From assembly GCA_022818135.1 (NCBI GenBank), contig JAFMSR010000016.1:7484127-7548126 (forward strand): a stretch of 64,000 nucleotides of DNA, given 5' to 3'. The position numbers and the translations under genes were made by a program. This stretch comes from Saxidomus purpurata (Eukaryota; Mollusca; Bivalvia; Venerida; Veneridae). The notes beneath the pieces were generated by a model. That model saw nothing but the letters and a program-made list of their open reading frames with translations. It did not search any database and was not told the origin of the DNA. The first letter of the stretch is position 1. Every line of letters begins with the position of its first letter. Shown here in pieces: positions 53,500 through 64,000 of this stretch.

Positions 53500-54370
53500 T
53501 CAGACAGCAATAAAGAGTAAAAGGTCCAACTTAAACGGGTTGAACACCAAACATGCGTGTGTCTCAAAACAGTTGGGTCGTAACCTCTTTTAACAAAACG
53601 TTTTATAATTTTAGCAAATACAGTCGGAAAATTGCCAGCCCAAAATCTTACGAAGTTTGTAAACCTCATCCTCATTAAAATCGGATTTTGAAATACCTCT
53701 CGCAAACAGGACTCTTTAGATTACTATTGAATCTTCAAAACCAAAAAGAATTTACGATAAGTAAATTTAGCAAAATATTTACGCACATATGCAATAAACG
53801 GTCCCTTTTGAAGCAATTAATTTGCAATATATTGATTACGTTCATTGAAATCCTGGACATGATTACACGCTCGTAGGTCAAACCGAATTAACTGATATAT
53901 ATATTCCCCATAAGATGTACGCTTGAAATTAATCCCAATCCAAATGGGGGAAATTTACAATACTAAACTTAAAATCAGCCCTTTATCATTTTTGCTATGT
54001 ATAATTTGTTATAAATCGAGAGATGTAAATCTAAAAATGCACCAGTATCCAAATTGTTAGTTTTAATTGAACTGTTGTTTCCTGGAATAAATTGTGTCCA
54101 CCAGTTGACCTAAAAATGAATGGTTACTCCATTTTAAGAATATCATCCAGACAGCGTGATGTATTATTAATAGCAGTGATAATGCTCTGCCTGGTATCTG
54201 AGAAAGACTCAACATAAAGTCTCTTTATAACAATATAAAAGCCACAAATGCCAAGCCACAAGGGGTGTTTGTTCCTATTGGGATTATTGATATACTTGTT
54301 TAATACTGCTTTCCCAAAGCTTATATAAATCTTGTCTAAATAAAAAGATAGGCCTTTTATCAAACTTCGT
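53500..54370 (-). pseudogene. Dead reverse-transcriptase gene of a retroelement
   Basis: Reading the minus strand from 54370 to 53500 and switching frames, coding remnants appear in the order expected for one reverse transcriptase: SDTRQSIITAINNTSRCLDD (the LDD stands where the catalytic x-DD box lies), then LDTGAFLDLHLSIYN, RTSYGEYIYQLIRFD, HVQDFNERNQYIAN, VRKYFAKFTYRKF and KRGYDPTVLRHT, with a stop at 53502-53500 after FKLDLLLFIAV. This set resembles RT-like proteins that are common in mollusc, amphioxus and cnidarian genomes. I cannot name the element class. Several frameshifts and internal stops show that it is inactive. Decayed sequence probably continues upstream to about 54990. Confidence 0.75.
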
Positions 54371-55144
54371 CACAGGTCATATTGTATAATGTTTAACAAT
54401 ACAAAAAGTAAAAAAGTTATCGAAACTGCATGCGAGATGTAACATTGCGCCCTGGAAAAGTCTTTTGAATTATGGCAGTTAGTTTGTCATTTATTAAATT
54501 ATGTGGTAAACTGCTATACAGAGTAGAAAACTATGTACTGCCTAGTTACTTTGTAATTATTAACTTTAAACTTATCCAGCATTTGCCAGAATTTTTGATC
54601 GACCTAAAATAAATCTTTACCAGATTTTTCAGTAATTTATCACGAATATCTTTTCCCGATGGGCTTTATAGCAGTTAGGCAAGATCTTAATAGTTTTAAG
54701 AAAAGTATTTGTAATGAAATAAGAGCAAGTCGAATTTGCGATGAACCGGGCTTTATATGGTTGTTTAAAAAATTTAGGAATCCAGTACAATAGTAGGTAG
54801 TTTAATATGCTTGATCATCGATGCACGCAACTTTCAACTTAGAAACTTCACTGAATGTGATCAGTGACTACATTTTGTTCAACGTAAGGATAATATATAA
54901 GCTTTAGTGCATTTAGTTCGTTTTGTAACCCATTAATTTATCTTAGGCTTCAAATGATGATTTAATTCATTGTTGGCCTACTATGTCTGCAGGAACTAAC
55001 ACATACTTCAGAATGACATTCCTGGATTTCCTTTTTAGATGTCTTAAAGTAAAACTTGGGTTTTGAAGGAAGTAGTTTCACTACTTCTGTTTCGTAAAAT
55101 TTTATACAGAATCGACAATGTCCTAAATATAACGTTGAAACATT

Positions 55145-55370
55145 TGAAAAGAAACACTTGTCGCAATTCACTGAAATGACGTTTCCTGCAGAAAAAAATA
55201 CTGCACGGAACGATTTGACATTTTGCATTTCCAGTTTTAGTCTGTCTATTTTTAAAGGAAACTTTTGTTGCAATTTACTGAAATGAGGTTTCCTTCAGAA
55301 AATGAACGCAACACGGAACGATTTGACATTTATCATTTCCAGTTTTAGTCTATCTATTTTAAGCTGTTTA
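55145..55370. repeat. 106-bp tandem doubling
   Basis: CGGAACGATTTGACATTT followed by ATTTCCAGTTTTAGTCTRTC occurs at 55206 and 55315, with a matching upstream part (GCAATT-ACTGAAATGA-GTTTCCT). The 103-codon minus frame 54962-55273 covers the first copy. Confidence 0.85.
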
Positions 55371-56473
55371 AAGTCTGATCAATGACCACAGACACTGAAG
55401 CCATACAAAAGATTTTTGATAAATTCTACCATCTGCTGTTACAAAATGTCAATTAAAAGGCTTGCGTGATCACAATTGTTTTAAAAACCATTCTATAAAT
55501 TTTACAATAAACGGTAAACGTGTATATATGCAGTAGTTCATCTGCTGTCTCTTATTCAGACGGAACATCTATAAAACAAACAAGGGACGTCTTTTGTGAC
55601 CATGATCAGTTTTGCTAAATGTAAATGAACATTGTCTCAGCAAGTGTCTTCCATGTCAAAGAGACATACAGATACTAACAGAGTTCTTTCAATGGAGATT
55701 TCGTGAAGCCCGAAGGTCACTTTGAAATTGTTAGGATAGTTTAATTAATTTACTGATAGAATAATGAATTGATGATAGAATAAATTAATGATAGAATAAT
55801 AAGTGGACTGATAAATTGTGATGCATTGATAAATGATTTATTTTTTATGAGTGATTTTCTTTGCATACCTCTTAAACATTTTATTGCAGATAATCTCCAT
55901 TAATACGCATTTCTCGTCTCTGTGCATTAACCGGTGTTTTTACATACTTTATTCGGCGCAACAGCTGGTTTGTATTTAATGTACGCAATAAAAATTAATA
56001 AGAAAGGCAAAAAGTACTGAGCAAATCCCCGAGTTAAAATAAAGTGTTTGTAACTACAAACGATCCATCCCTTTTTTGCACCATCTGTAAAATGCCTATC
56101 CCACTTGCACAAGCAATATTTTGTCTCTGCAAAAGACACAATAGAAGGGAACGTTGATGAAATAAGTTTTACTGCTTTAAAAGTGCATACCACACAGACA
56201 ATATGATATTTTGCATTGTTCTATTAGGCGTACTGTGTTCTGTCTTCCTTTTTAGTAATCAATGACAGCGATTACAAAAGAATCAAACACGTGTCAATTA
56301 ATTTAATCATTCTCTCTTACGAAATGTCCATTAAAAGGCTAGGATGAGTCTGAAAACTTTACCAAACATTTCTGTCATTTCATTGTGGCTGGAAAATCTC
56401 TTAACAATGAGCCACGTTGGCCACAGCAAGGAAAACACACTCCATGTTTTTCCCTCATTTGTTCATGTTTTCA

Positions 56474-56530
56474 TGAAATGAGTGTAGTAAAGGTTTTTGA
56501 CTTGACTTTTGACTTGACTTTTGACTTGAG
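56474..56530. repeat. (TTGACTTGACTT) short tandem repeat
   Basis: GACTTGACTTTTGACTTG repeated about three times. Confidence 0.85.
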
Positions 56531-56747
56531 TGTCACGTGACGAGAACTTGATTTTTTGACTAAGACAAATATGATAATGTCACTGCACTTCAGAATTTAC
56601 AGATTTGCCATTGAAGATCCAAGGCCAAGTGCATACAAGAATAAAAACCAGTAATTCTGATTCAGAAGCCAACTTGTATCTTATGAACAGAGATATACAC
56701 AACATACAATGATTGTGTAAATGGGCAAAAAGAGGAAATTACATTCA

Positions 56748-56777
56748 TTTGCTGTTGTTGTTGTCGTTGTTGTTGTA
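56748..56777. repeat. (GTT)n microsatellite
   Basis: About eight GTT triplets with one GTC interruption. Confidence 0.9.
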
Positions 56778-58617
56778 TAAATTCATAATTATTTGCTCGA
56801 CATAATGCGTTTATAAAATTCACACTTTTCAATTCGTTTTTTTTATTGACCTGAGACACTATCATGTGTTAAAATACACGTTCATATCACGTTTTTTAAA
56901 AAAAATCCTCTATTTAAAATTTGGCAGCGATCTTTATAAATTTGTTGTTTTTTTTGTCAAAGAGGCAATTCTATAGTAAATATGAAGTAGTCCGAAAACT
57001 GAATTAAAATTAACAGCATAACAATCAAATTTTAAATATGAATTCAAATATGGTTTTTCAACAATTTATTTGAGCTGAAACAGAGTTTTTCTCCGAGAGG
57101 CCTTATATTGTTATCTAGCTTTACACTTTAATGTGGAAAATCATTTGATATTATCACTGCTGTTGCTCCCATCTTAAAGTTTATAATTCCTACTCGCACT
57201 GAACTACTTTCAATGCGGATGCGTTAACGAAAAGATGTTACGTAACTATCGATGTATAGCTATAATTAACATCGCCGTAAAGCGCGTTTTGCAATACCTG
57301 AATCTCATAGTTCTACAATATGAATCCGGTATATATGCCTTAGATCTTACACACAATAAAACAACAGAAATTCTGTTGTATTGATATAAGTACCTACTGA
57401 GAACGAGATTTTATCAGCCTTTTATTACAGATAATCTTCTTTAATTCCATCTCTGGTCTCTTAGTAATAATTGCTGACACGGCATTTTGTATTGGGACCA
57501 ACAGCGGTTTAATATTTAGTAGTCAAAATAAAAAAAATAATGCTTAGATTTAAAAGAAAAGGTTGAAATGAAAAGAGAAATACTACATAAGACATTTATA
57601 TACTCTGCTTTTTGTTTGTCTTGCAAAATGCACTGACTTTCGGCAAGTTGCAGAGCCTTTTCCTTTACAATACAAGGTTCCACATACTTAAAACCATAAG
57701 TACTGAAAGGGTTGTTACAAAAGATAAATGGATATGCTTAAGCCAAAAAACCTTGAGCAAAACAAACTTTATTGGATCATTAATAAATCCAACTTTGCAA
57801 GATAATCTGAATCCATGCTGCTTGATACTGCTTAACGCTATATTTCGCGCAGAAGACTCATTTGAAATAATTCACACATTTTGGGAAGCAAGAGCAGAGA
57901 ACACACACACAAGGATAGAACTTAACTTTTATGTTTCATAAATTTCACGAATATGATAGCGACCCGCTATATTTAGGTTGGCTTTTGAAAATGTTTATGT
58001 AAGTGAGTGAAGTAGTGAATAGTTCTTTGCACACGTTTAGAAAAAAATGAACAGTTTTAAGTGTACACCAGTTTCGGTCAATCGGGAATGTTAATCAAGT
58101 AATAGATAGTTCTTTGCACACATATAATAAAATGAATAAATATAGCCTACGAGAGTACGATAAAGAATGGGTTAACATCACTCTTCAATGTGAAGCTTAT
58201 AATACAATTAGAAGTAATCAGTAGCTTACAATATATCCACTATCGTCAATGATTGCATATACTCTACATTGCCTATACATGTACACCTGTTTTTGATGTT
58301 TACTGAACTTGCTTAGTCTTTATGCCAGACATCAACATTTGACTTGTCTCATCTGTATATTTTCTTTTTAAATTAAAAATTGAGTGTTGGTATCATCAAA
58401 TATTACTTTTTAAAAGTATAAGATAGAAGTTGTAATATGTGGAACATGTTTGCTTTGGACACATTAGCAGCGCAAATAGATCCCGTCGCACGAATTTGGC
58501 TTACATGTTATGGTGAAATCAATCTTAACGAAAGGTGAATAATTGAAGTAAATCAGAAAAAAGCTATTATTGCGGCTACCCAATTTACTGAACATTCTTG
58601 CAGTCCTTACATGAAGA

Positions 58618-58851
58618 TTACGCAGTGCTTATTGCATCCACGAATTTGCAGGAACTCATTTCAAAGGCGGTTGTTAGGACTGAAGTGTGTAAATTGGCTG
58701 CATTAAAGTTATTCACAAGAGCGCATGTATTTGCCAAAGGATTTGTCTTTTTTTTCTCATAGACATTTGGTATTTGAAGACTTTCTATGCACTGTGTGCT
58801 TGCAAAACCCAAGATACACAAAAGATGTATCCATGGCTTTAAAATGTACAC
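58618..58851 (-). pseudogene. Possible secreted-protein first exon in the duplicated mosaic
   Basis: A 77-codon frame starting with a signal-peptide-like stretch (MYILKPWIHLLCILGFASTQ: short N-region, hydrophobic core LLCILGFA, small residues before a plausible cleavage site), followed by a Cys-containing segment. The DNA around the start (CAACCCAAGATACA, plus strand) recurs at 47787-47800, where the related frame begins MYLGLK. That places it in the same repeated unit as 47531-47803. Whether any copy is expressed is unknown; a chance frame is possible. Confidence 0.25.
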
Positions 58852-59613
58852 TAGTTCACAATTATATTCCTTCTTAATTCAATACAAGACATGCACGGCA
58901 CATCAGTGCAAGTCATTATCTGTTACCAGTTCATTTAGGCTTTTATAAACACATTTTAACACAACTTACAAAAAAGGCTCTTATGCAAAGAGGGAGTCAA
59001 ATTGGCTTTTTGTTTCACCACGAAACTTAGTGTCCCTTTTTTTAAAAAAACCAAAAGGAAAATAAGAAGAATTTTTGTGCAACGTTTATTTAAAACATTT
59101 CACAAAATTCCTTTTTTTATTTTAAGGCAGATTTCATTGGCCGTCCATAGCAGAGGCCTCGTTTTCGATAAAAAAGCAAATTGAAACAAAGTGTTAGTTA
59201 ACACTGGCATACGTTTGCGCAATCCGTTAACTAACAAGAACGTGTTTGTCTCTGTTCAAAAAGCGGAAATGAATGGAAAACTGAAGCGGAAATATCGGTC
59301 TCACGTTCAGAAATTAAGTTTCCTGCTGAAAAAGTGAATACTGCACGGAGCGATATGATATTAAAGCCCTGTCTATTCTATTTTGTCTTTTATATTATGT
59401 CTGTTTTCCAATGATCAATGAACGCCGACACGGAAGACGCATAAATGTTTCAATAAATTTAATCATCCTTTCTTACGAAATGTCAATTAAAAGGCTAGGT
59501 CCTAAAAGCCATACTCCTGATTTGACAGAGAATAGGAAACTTATATGCAGGGAACGTTTTTACGGTCTTCTCTTGATACCAAAGCTTGAAATGCCTCTAT
59601 GAACCTCGCATCT

Positions 59614-59800
59614 TCAGTAAACTCCGTTTATAACGAACTAATTGGGACTATTTAAATATGTTCGTTATATCCGAGTTCGTTATATCAATATAGTATTGTC
59701 ATATAAAATAAAGAAAGCAAAAAAATCGGGTAGAGAAAATTTGTTCCGTATATCCGGAAATTCGCTATATCCGGACTCGTTATATATGAAATTTACTGTA
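59614..59800. mobile_element. MITE with CAGTAAA termini
   Basis: The left end TCAGTAAACTCCGTTTATAA and the right end (complement TACAGTAAATTTCATATATA), each followed by ACGA, are inverse copies with mismatches. The interior repeats TTCGTTATATCCGAG and TTCGCTATATCCGGA. At ~187 bp with no coding capacity it fits a MITE. It lies inside one copy of the mosaic. Confidence 0.65.
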
Positions 59801-60175
59801 TTACAGAACTTTATGTTTTTTTATTGAAAAAAGTAAACAGGAGAATCTTTTACTAAAATAAACGATGATCAGGTCTCCTCATTATGCATGTAAACCTTCC
59901 TTCACTCATCAAATGTCGTCCATATCGAAAAGACGTTCAGAAACTTGACAGTGTTGTTTTCATTGGAGATTTACTAAAGCCCCATGGTCGCTCTGGATTT
60001 GCTTGGGCAGAATAATGAATCTACTGATAGAATAATGATATATCAATGACCAATTTACTCTTAAACCATTTTGGTGTATGTCGTATTCATGCCGTTGCTT
60101 CAATTTAAAGAAGAGTTGTCAGAAAGCATTTCTAATCTTCTGCAATATCATTTGAAAAGCATTTGCGCTGTAAAT

Positions 60176-60252
60176 GTTATAATAATAATTATCATAATTA
60201 TTATTCTTATTGTTATTAAAATTATTATCATTTTTATTATTATTATACATTT
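60176..60252. repeat. ATT/AAT simple repeat
   Basis: A run of imperfect ATT and AAT triplets. The open frame over it reads as poly-Ile and is not a gene. Confidence 0.9.
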
Positions 60253-60458
60253 AACCGTCAATTCGATAGGATTAGACACATTTCTTGGAAATTCAAGTGC
60301 TACAAATATATATTACATCGTAAATGATCATGTGCCTTTAAAGACCGATTCGCAATTTTAACCGTTGTATGAATATTGCAAGTTACGTATAATATACACG
60401 TTAATAAGTTGTTTTCAAATGCATTATTGCATTTTAAACCGGAACTTGTGCAAAGTCA

Positions 60459-63400
60459 TCGCAACTGAGTGTCTTTGGTAAAGACCAGAGACGGATAACT
60501 GATATTCGAAAAGTACCTTTATAGTTTCTTTCTAGTGATGTTTATCGGGAAAGACCAGTTTAGAGGCTTCGAAAAAGTACTTGCCGCGTCAAAAGAGCAA
60601 TAAATATGTATTTGCGCAAGTGCTTTCGTCTTTATGGACTGTCTGCTGTAAAGAGGTGTTCTATGTCTCGGGTTGTGAGGTTTTTGGCGCCATACCTTTT
60701 CGCACCTTTTCCACTAAATTGACAATTTCTTCATTGAAGGATTAAATTTGTTTGACCTTGTTCGTTTAACTTTACGAGTTGCATTTAAACTAAGCGATTG
60801 AACGGTATACATTTATATACGAGTACATTCGGTTTTATTCTTTTATTCTTTATCAGGGGGACTGTTTTTGTTCGTCTTTTACAACTCTTTCGTGCCGAGA
60901 AAAAAAGAGATAGCGCATAAAGTTCTTCCCATCTCGTTTATCCTGTAGAACAGATAACTGCTACCTTTTAATAAACTGCTAGACTCCTTGGTTCGCCATA
61001 TTATGAGTTTTAGCTCCCCCAAACTCCCAAAAAACCACCTTGTTAATAATCTGAAAACTAGAATGTCTATTTAAAGATCTACTGCACGGATCTTACGTTT
61101 AAGAAAATATAGTTGTATATTTTAATCCTGCGCAATACTCTTCATCCACAAACGGTCACCATGCCGGAACATCGCTTGGCTTTTCCCGTGAAGTAAAAAA
61201 GCACCTTGTCGGGCTCGTTCCAAAGTAGCTAGGCTATGTATAAAAACATTTTCGATTAAACATATTATTTGATTTCGACATTGTAAGCTTTTCAAACATA
61301 AGGTAGATCTTCATCTGACAATAACTTCTTTGAAGAAAGTGGAAATTTCATGAAACAATTTGAAACTCAATTTATAGAAGTTGGATATTTTAAACACGAT
61401 AAACTTCTGCTGAGACATATGAAGATGTTCTGCGACAGAGCCTACCGGATGCCTCTCTCGTCAAAAAAGACTCATAAGTGGAAATTAGTTATTCGCTTTT
61501 GGGGGAGAGAAATTTGGAAACAGCGTTTAAATGAAATCATTTCATTGGTCTAAAACAAGGACAAACTGAAGGTTAGCGAGCTTTTGCCGAAAAACAAACA
61601 ACAATTGTATATACTTCACATGATTAAATATTTAATTACGTTTTGTATGAACCGACCACCGTATACAAACTGATAATATTTACACACACGACAAACTAAA
61701 TGTATCACAACATAATATCAGTATATCACTTCATTTCCTCGTTTGCACGAGACAAAAGCACAACACTAAAATTTTATGACTTTTACTAACAATAAAATTC
61801 ACGTTTGAAGTTCAATATCTTTTGTTACCAATGTTATATACTAAATTAAGAAACTTCCGCTAAAACCGCTCCCACACATCATTTGAATCCCCATAATTAC
61901 CCGAAGCCAGGAACTGCATTTCTTACTTATGTCTATCCGGTAATAATAAGCCTGTCAGCAAGTTTTCAAGCTGTCTAAATAATTAAAAGGAGGTAGTCAG
62001 TCCATTGAAGCGATCGCAACTCAGTGTCTTTGGTAAAGACCAGAGACTTCGTAAAGTACCTTTATAGTTTCTTTCTAGTGATGTTTATCGGGAAAGACCA
62101 GTTTAGAGGCTTCGAAAAAGTACTTGCCGCGTCAAAAGAGCAATAAATATGTATTTGCGCAAGTGCTTTCGTCTTTATGGACTGTCTGCTGTAAAGAGGT
62201 GTTCTATGTCTCGGGTTGAGAGGTTTCTGGCGCCATACCTTTTCGCACCTTTTCCACTAAATTGACAATTTCTTCATTGATGGAAAAACTTATTAACTGC
62301 TAGTAACTAAAGTAAGTAGCACATATTTTTCTAACCTCGTTCGCTTAACTACACGAGTTGCATTTTCACTAAGCGATTAAACTTTATATATTTATATACG
62401 AGTACATTCGGTTTTATTATTTTATTCTTTATCAGGGGGCATTGTTTTTGCTCGTTCTTAACAACTCTTTCGTGCCGAGAAAAAAAAGAGATAGCGCATA
62501 AAGTTCTTCCCATCTCGTTTATCCTGTAGAACAGATAACTGCTACCTTTTAATAAACTGCTAGACTCCTTGGTTCGCCATATTATGAGTTTTAGCTCGCT
62601 CAGACTGCGCATGAAACCCGCAACCCTTGTCCCAGTGTCTGAATAACTAGAAATGTCTATTTTAAAAGATATACTGCATGGATAAAATCTAATACGTTTA
62701 AGAAAATATAACTGTATATTTAAATCATGCGCAATACTCTTCATCCACATACGGTCACCCTGCCGGAACATCGCTCGGCTATTCCCGTAAAGTAAAAACG
62801 GCACCTTCTCGGACTCGTTCCAAAGAAGCTAGCCTATGTAAAAAAACATTTCCGATAAAAGATATGTTTTGATTACGACATTGTAAGCTTTTCAAACATA
62901 AGGTAGATCTTCATCTGACAATAACTTCTTTGAAGAAAGTGGAAATTTCATGAAACAATTTGAAACTCAATGTATAGAAGTTGGATATTTTAAGTAAACT
63001 TCCGCTGAGACATATTAAGATGTTCTGAGACAGAGCATACCGGATGCCTCTCTCGTCAAAAAAAGACTCATAATTGGAAATTAGTTATTCGCCATTGTGG
63101 GAGAGAAATTTGAAAACAGCGTTTAAATGAAATCATTTCATTGGTTCAAAAGTAGGACAAACTGAAGGTTAGCGAGCTCATGCCGAAAAACAAACAACAA
63201 TTGTATATACTTCACATGATGAATTTTTGAATACGTTTTGTGTGAACCGGCCACCTTATACAAACTGATAATATTACACACACGACAAACTAAATGTATC
63301 ACAACATAAAATCAGTTTATCACTTCATTTTCTCCTTTGCACGAGACAAAAGCACAGCACTAAAAATGTATGACTTTTTACTAACAATAAAATTCACGTT

Positions 63401-64000
63401 TGAAGTTCAATGTCTTTTGTTACCAATGTTATATACTAAATTAAGAAACTTCCGCTAAAACCGCTCCCACACATCATTTGAATCCCCTCAATTACCGAAA
63501 TCCAGAAACTGCATTTCTTACTTATGTCTTTCCGGTAATAATAAGCCTGTCAGCAAGTTTTCAAGCTGTCTAAATAATTAAAAGGAGGTAGTCAGTCTAT
63601 CGAAGCGATCGCAACTCAGTGTCTGTGGTAAAGACCAGAGACGGACAACTGATTTTCGAAAAGTACCTTTATAGTTTCTTTCTAGTGATGTTTATCGGGA
63701 AAGACCAGTTTACAGGCTTCGAAAAAGTACTTGCCGCGTCAAAAGAGCAATAAATATGTATTTGCGCAAGTGCTTTCGTCTTTATGAACTGTCTGCTATT
63801 AAGAGGTGTTCTATGTCTCGGGTTGAGAGGTTTCTGGCGCCATACCTTTTCGCACCTTTTCCACTAAATTGACAATTTCTTCATTGAAGGACTAAATTTC
63901 CACTTAATTGACAATTTCATTGAAGGACAAAACTTATTACTGCTAGTAACAAAAATAAGTAGCGCACACATTTTTCTGACCTTGTTCGTTTAACTTTCCA
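60459..64000. repeat. Tandem duplication of a 1.55-1.6 kb unit, third copy cut by window end
   Basis: Unit starts (TCGCAACTSAGTGTCTKTGG) are at 60459, 62014 and 63609, giving lengths of 1555 and 1595 bp. Copies are very similar along their length, with scattered substitutions and indels. Copies two and three carry an extra ~35-40 bp (AACTTATT-ACTGCTAGTAAC) missing from copy one. The open frames inside are not kept: plus 61350-61553 is broken by a stop in copy two near 62995, and minus 62349-62804 (151 codons) hits a stop in copy one. The unit is therefore unlikely to encode a protein. A conserved stretch near the start of each unit (GCGCAAGTGCTTTCGTCTTT ... GGCGCCATACCTTTTCGCAC) is GC-richer and little changed. 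Confidence 0.9.

Larger units (their letters stand above)
42900..60450. repeat. Mosaic of old, diverged multi-kb duplications
   Basis: The same sequence blocks return several times in the same orientation. Block A (CAGCCTTTTATTACAGATAA, then CATCTCTCGTCTC) is at 44250, 48872, 51899, 55878 and 57416. Block B (TTTAATCATC ... TACGAAATGTCAATTAAAAG GCT) is at 43060, 46335, 55430, 56302 and 59457. Block C (TTGCAATGAGCCACGTAGAC-like) is at 43165, 47450, 48050, 52803 and 56405. Block D (TACTTTCAATGCGGATGCGT) is at 48297 and 57206. Block E (CAGTAGCTTACAATAT ... TTGAGTGTTGGTATCATCAA) is at 50743-50945 and 58216-58402. Block F (TTCATTGG ... GCCTCGT-TTCGATAAAA) is at 47056 and 59133. Order is only partly kept, so the copies were rearranged. 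A local 106-bp tandem doubling lies at 55145-55370. Confidence 0.7.

Noticed and set aside
62349..62804. 151-codon open frame, minus strand, the longest in the window
   Set aside because: It lies in the tandem duplication. The matching place in copy one has a stop after the first ~25 codons and a replaced segment, so the frame is not conserved.

Overview
The window looks like animal nuclear DNA, most likely from a mollusc and possibly a bivalve. It is AT-rich, its only clear gene has introns with GT/AG borders, and it is full of tRNA-derived SINEs, inverted-repeat (foldback) elements, minisatellites and satellite DNA. The mollusc placement is an inference from gene and repeat style. No species-specific marker was found. 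There are no prokaryotic signals (operons, Shine-Dalgarno sites, CRISPR).

The one well supported gene is a class A neuropeptide GPCR of orexin/allatotropin-receptor type on the minus strand. Its last four coding exons lie at 19431-19044, 14106-13971, 13638-13520 and 13082-12874. They join in phase to give 283 codons covering late TM3 to the C-terminus (ERY, NPIIY, cytoplasmic tail). The exons for the N-terminus, TM1, TM2 and early TM3 were not found up to 64000, so they lie either in short exons that I missed or beyond the window. Just downstream of the last exon is a second, diverged copy of it (12763-12555) with the same splice phase and its own stop. It is a candidate alternative terminal exon.

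Layout: 1-442 is the edge of a 167-bp satellite array. 2.3-5.5 kb holds short tandem and inverted repeats. 5.5-12.2 kb is mostly featureless AT-rich DNA with small foldback elements. 12.2-19.4 kb is the receptor gene, with an intronic 34-bp minisatellite, a ~190-bp poly-A tract and a 1.3-kb TTAA-flanked piggyBac-like element. 20.5-21.2 kb is a 44-bp minisatellite. 21824-23326 is a complete 1.5-kb foldback element with perfect 7-bp direct repeats at its ends. 23.3-42.9 kb is gene-poor, with a 142-bp tandem array (33.4-34.35 kb), a 24-bp minisatellite (36.1-36.4 kb) and a nested inverted repeat (38.4-39.1 kb). 42.9-60.4 kb is a mosaic of several old, diverged copies of the same multi-kb sequence, interrupted by two SINEs and a dead reverse-transcriptase gene. 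60459-64000 is a recent ~1.55-1.6 kb direct tandem duplication (three copies, the last cut by the window end).

Apart from the receptor, no intact protein gene is supported. Most open frames here are chance frames in AT-rich DNA or lie inside repeats. All similarities were judged by eye.
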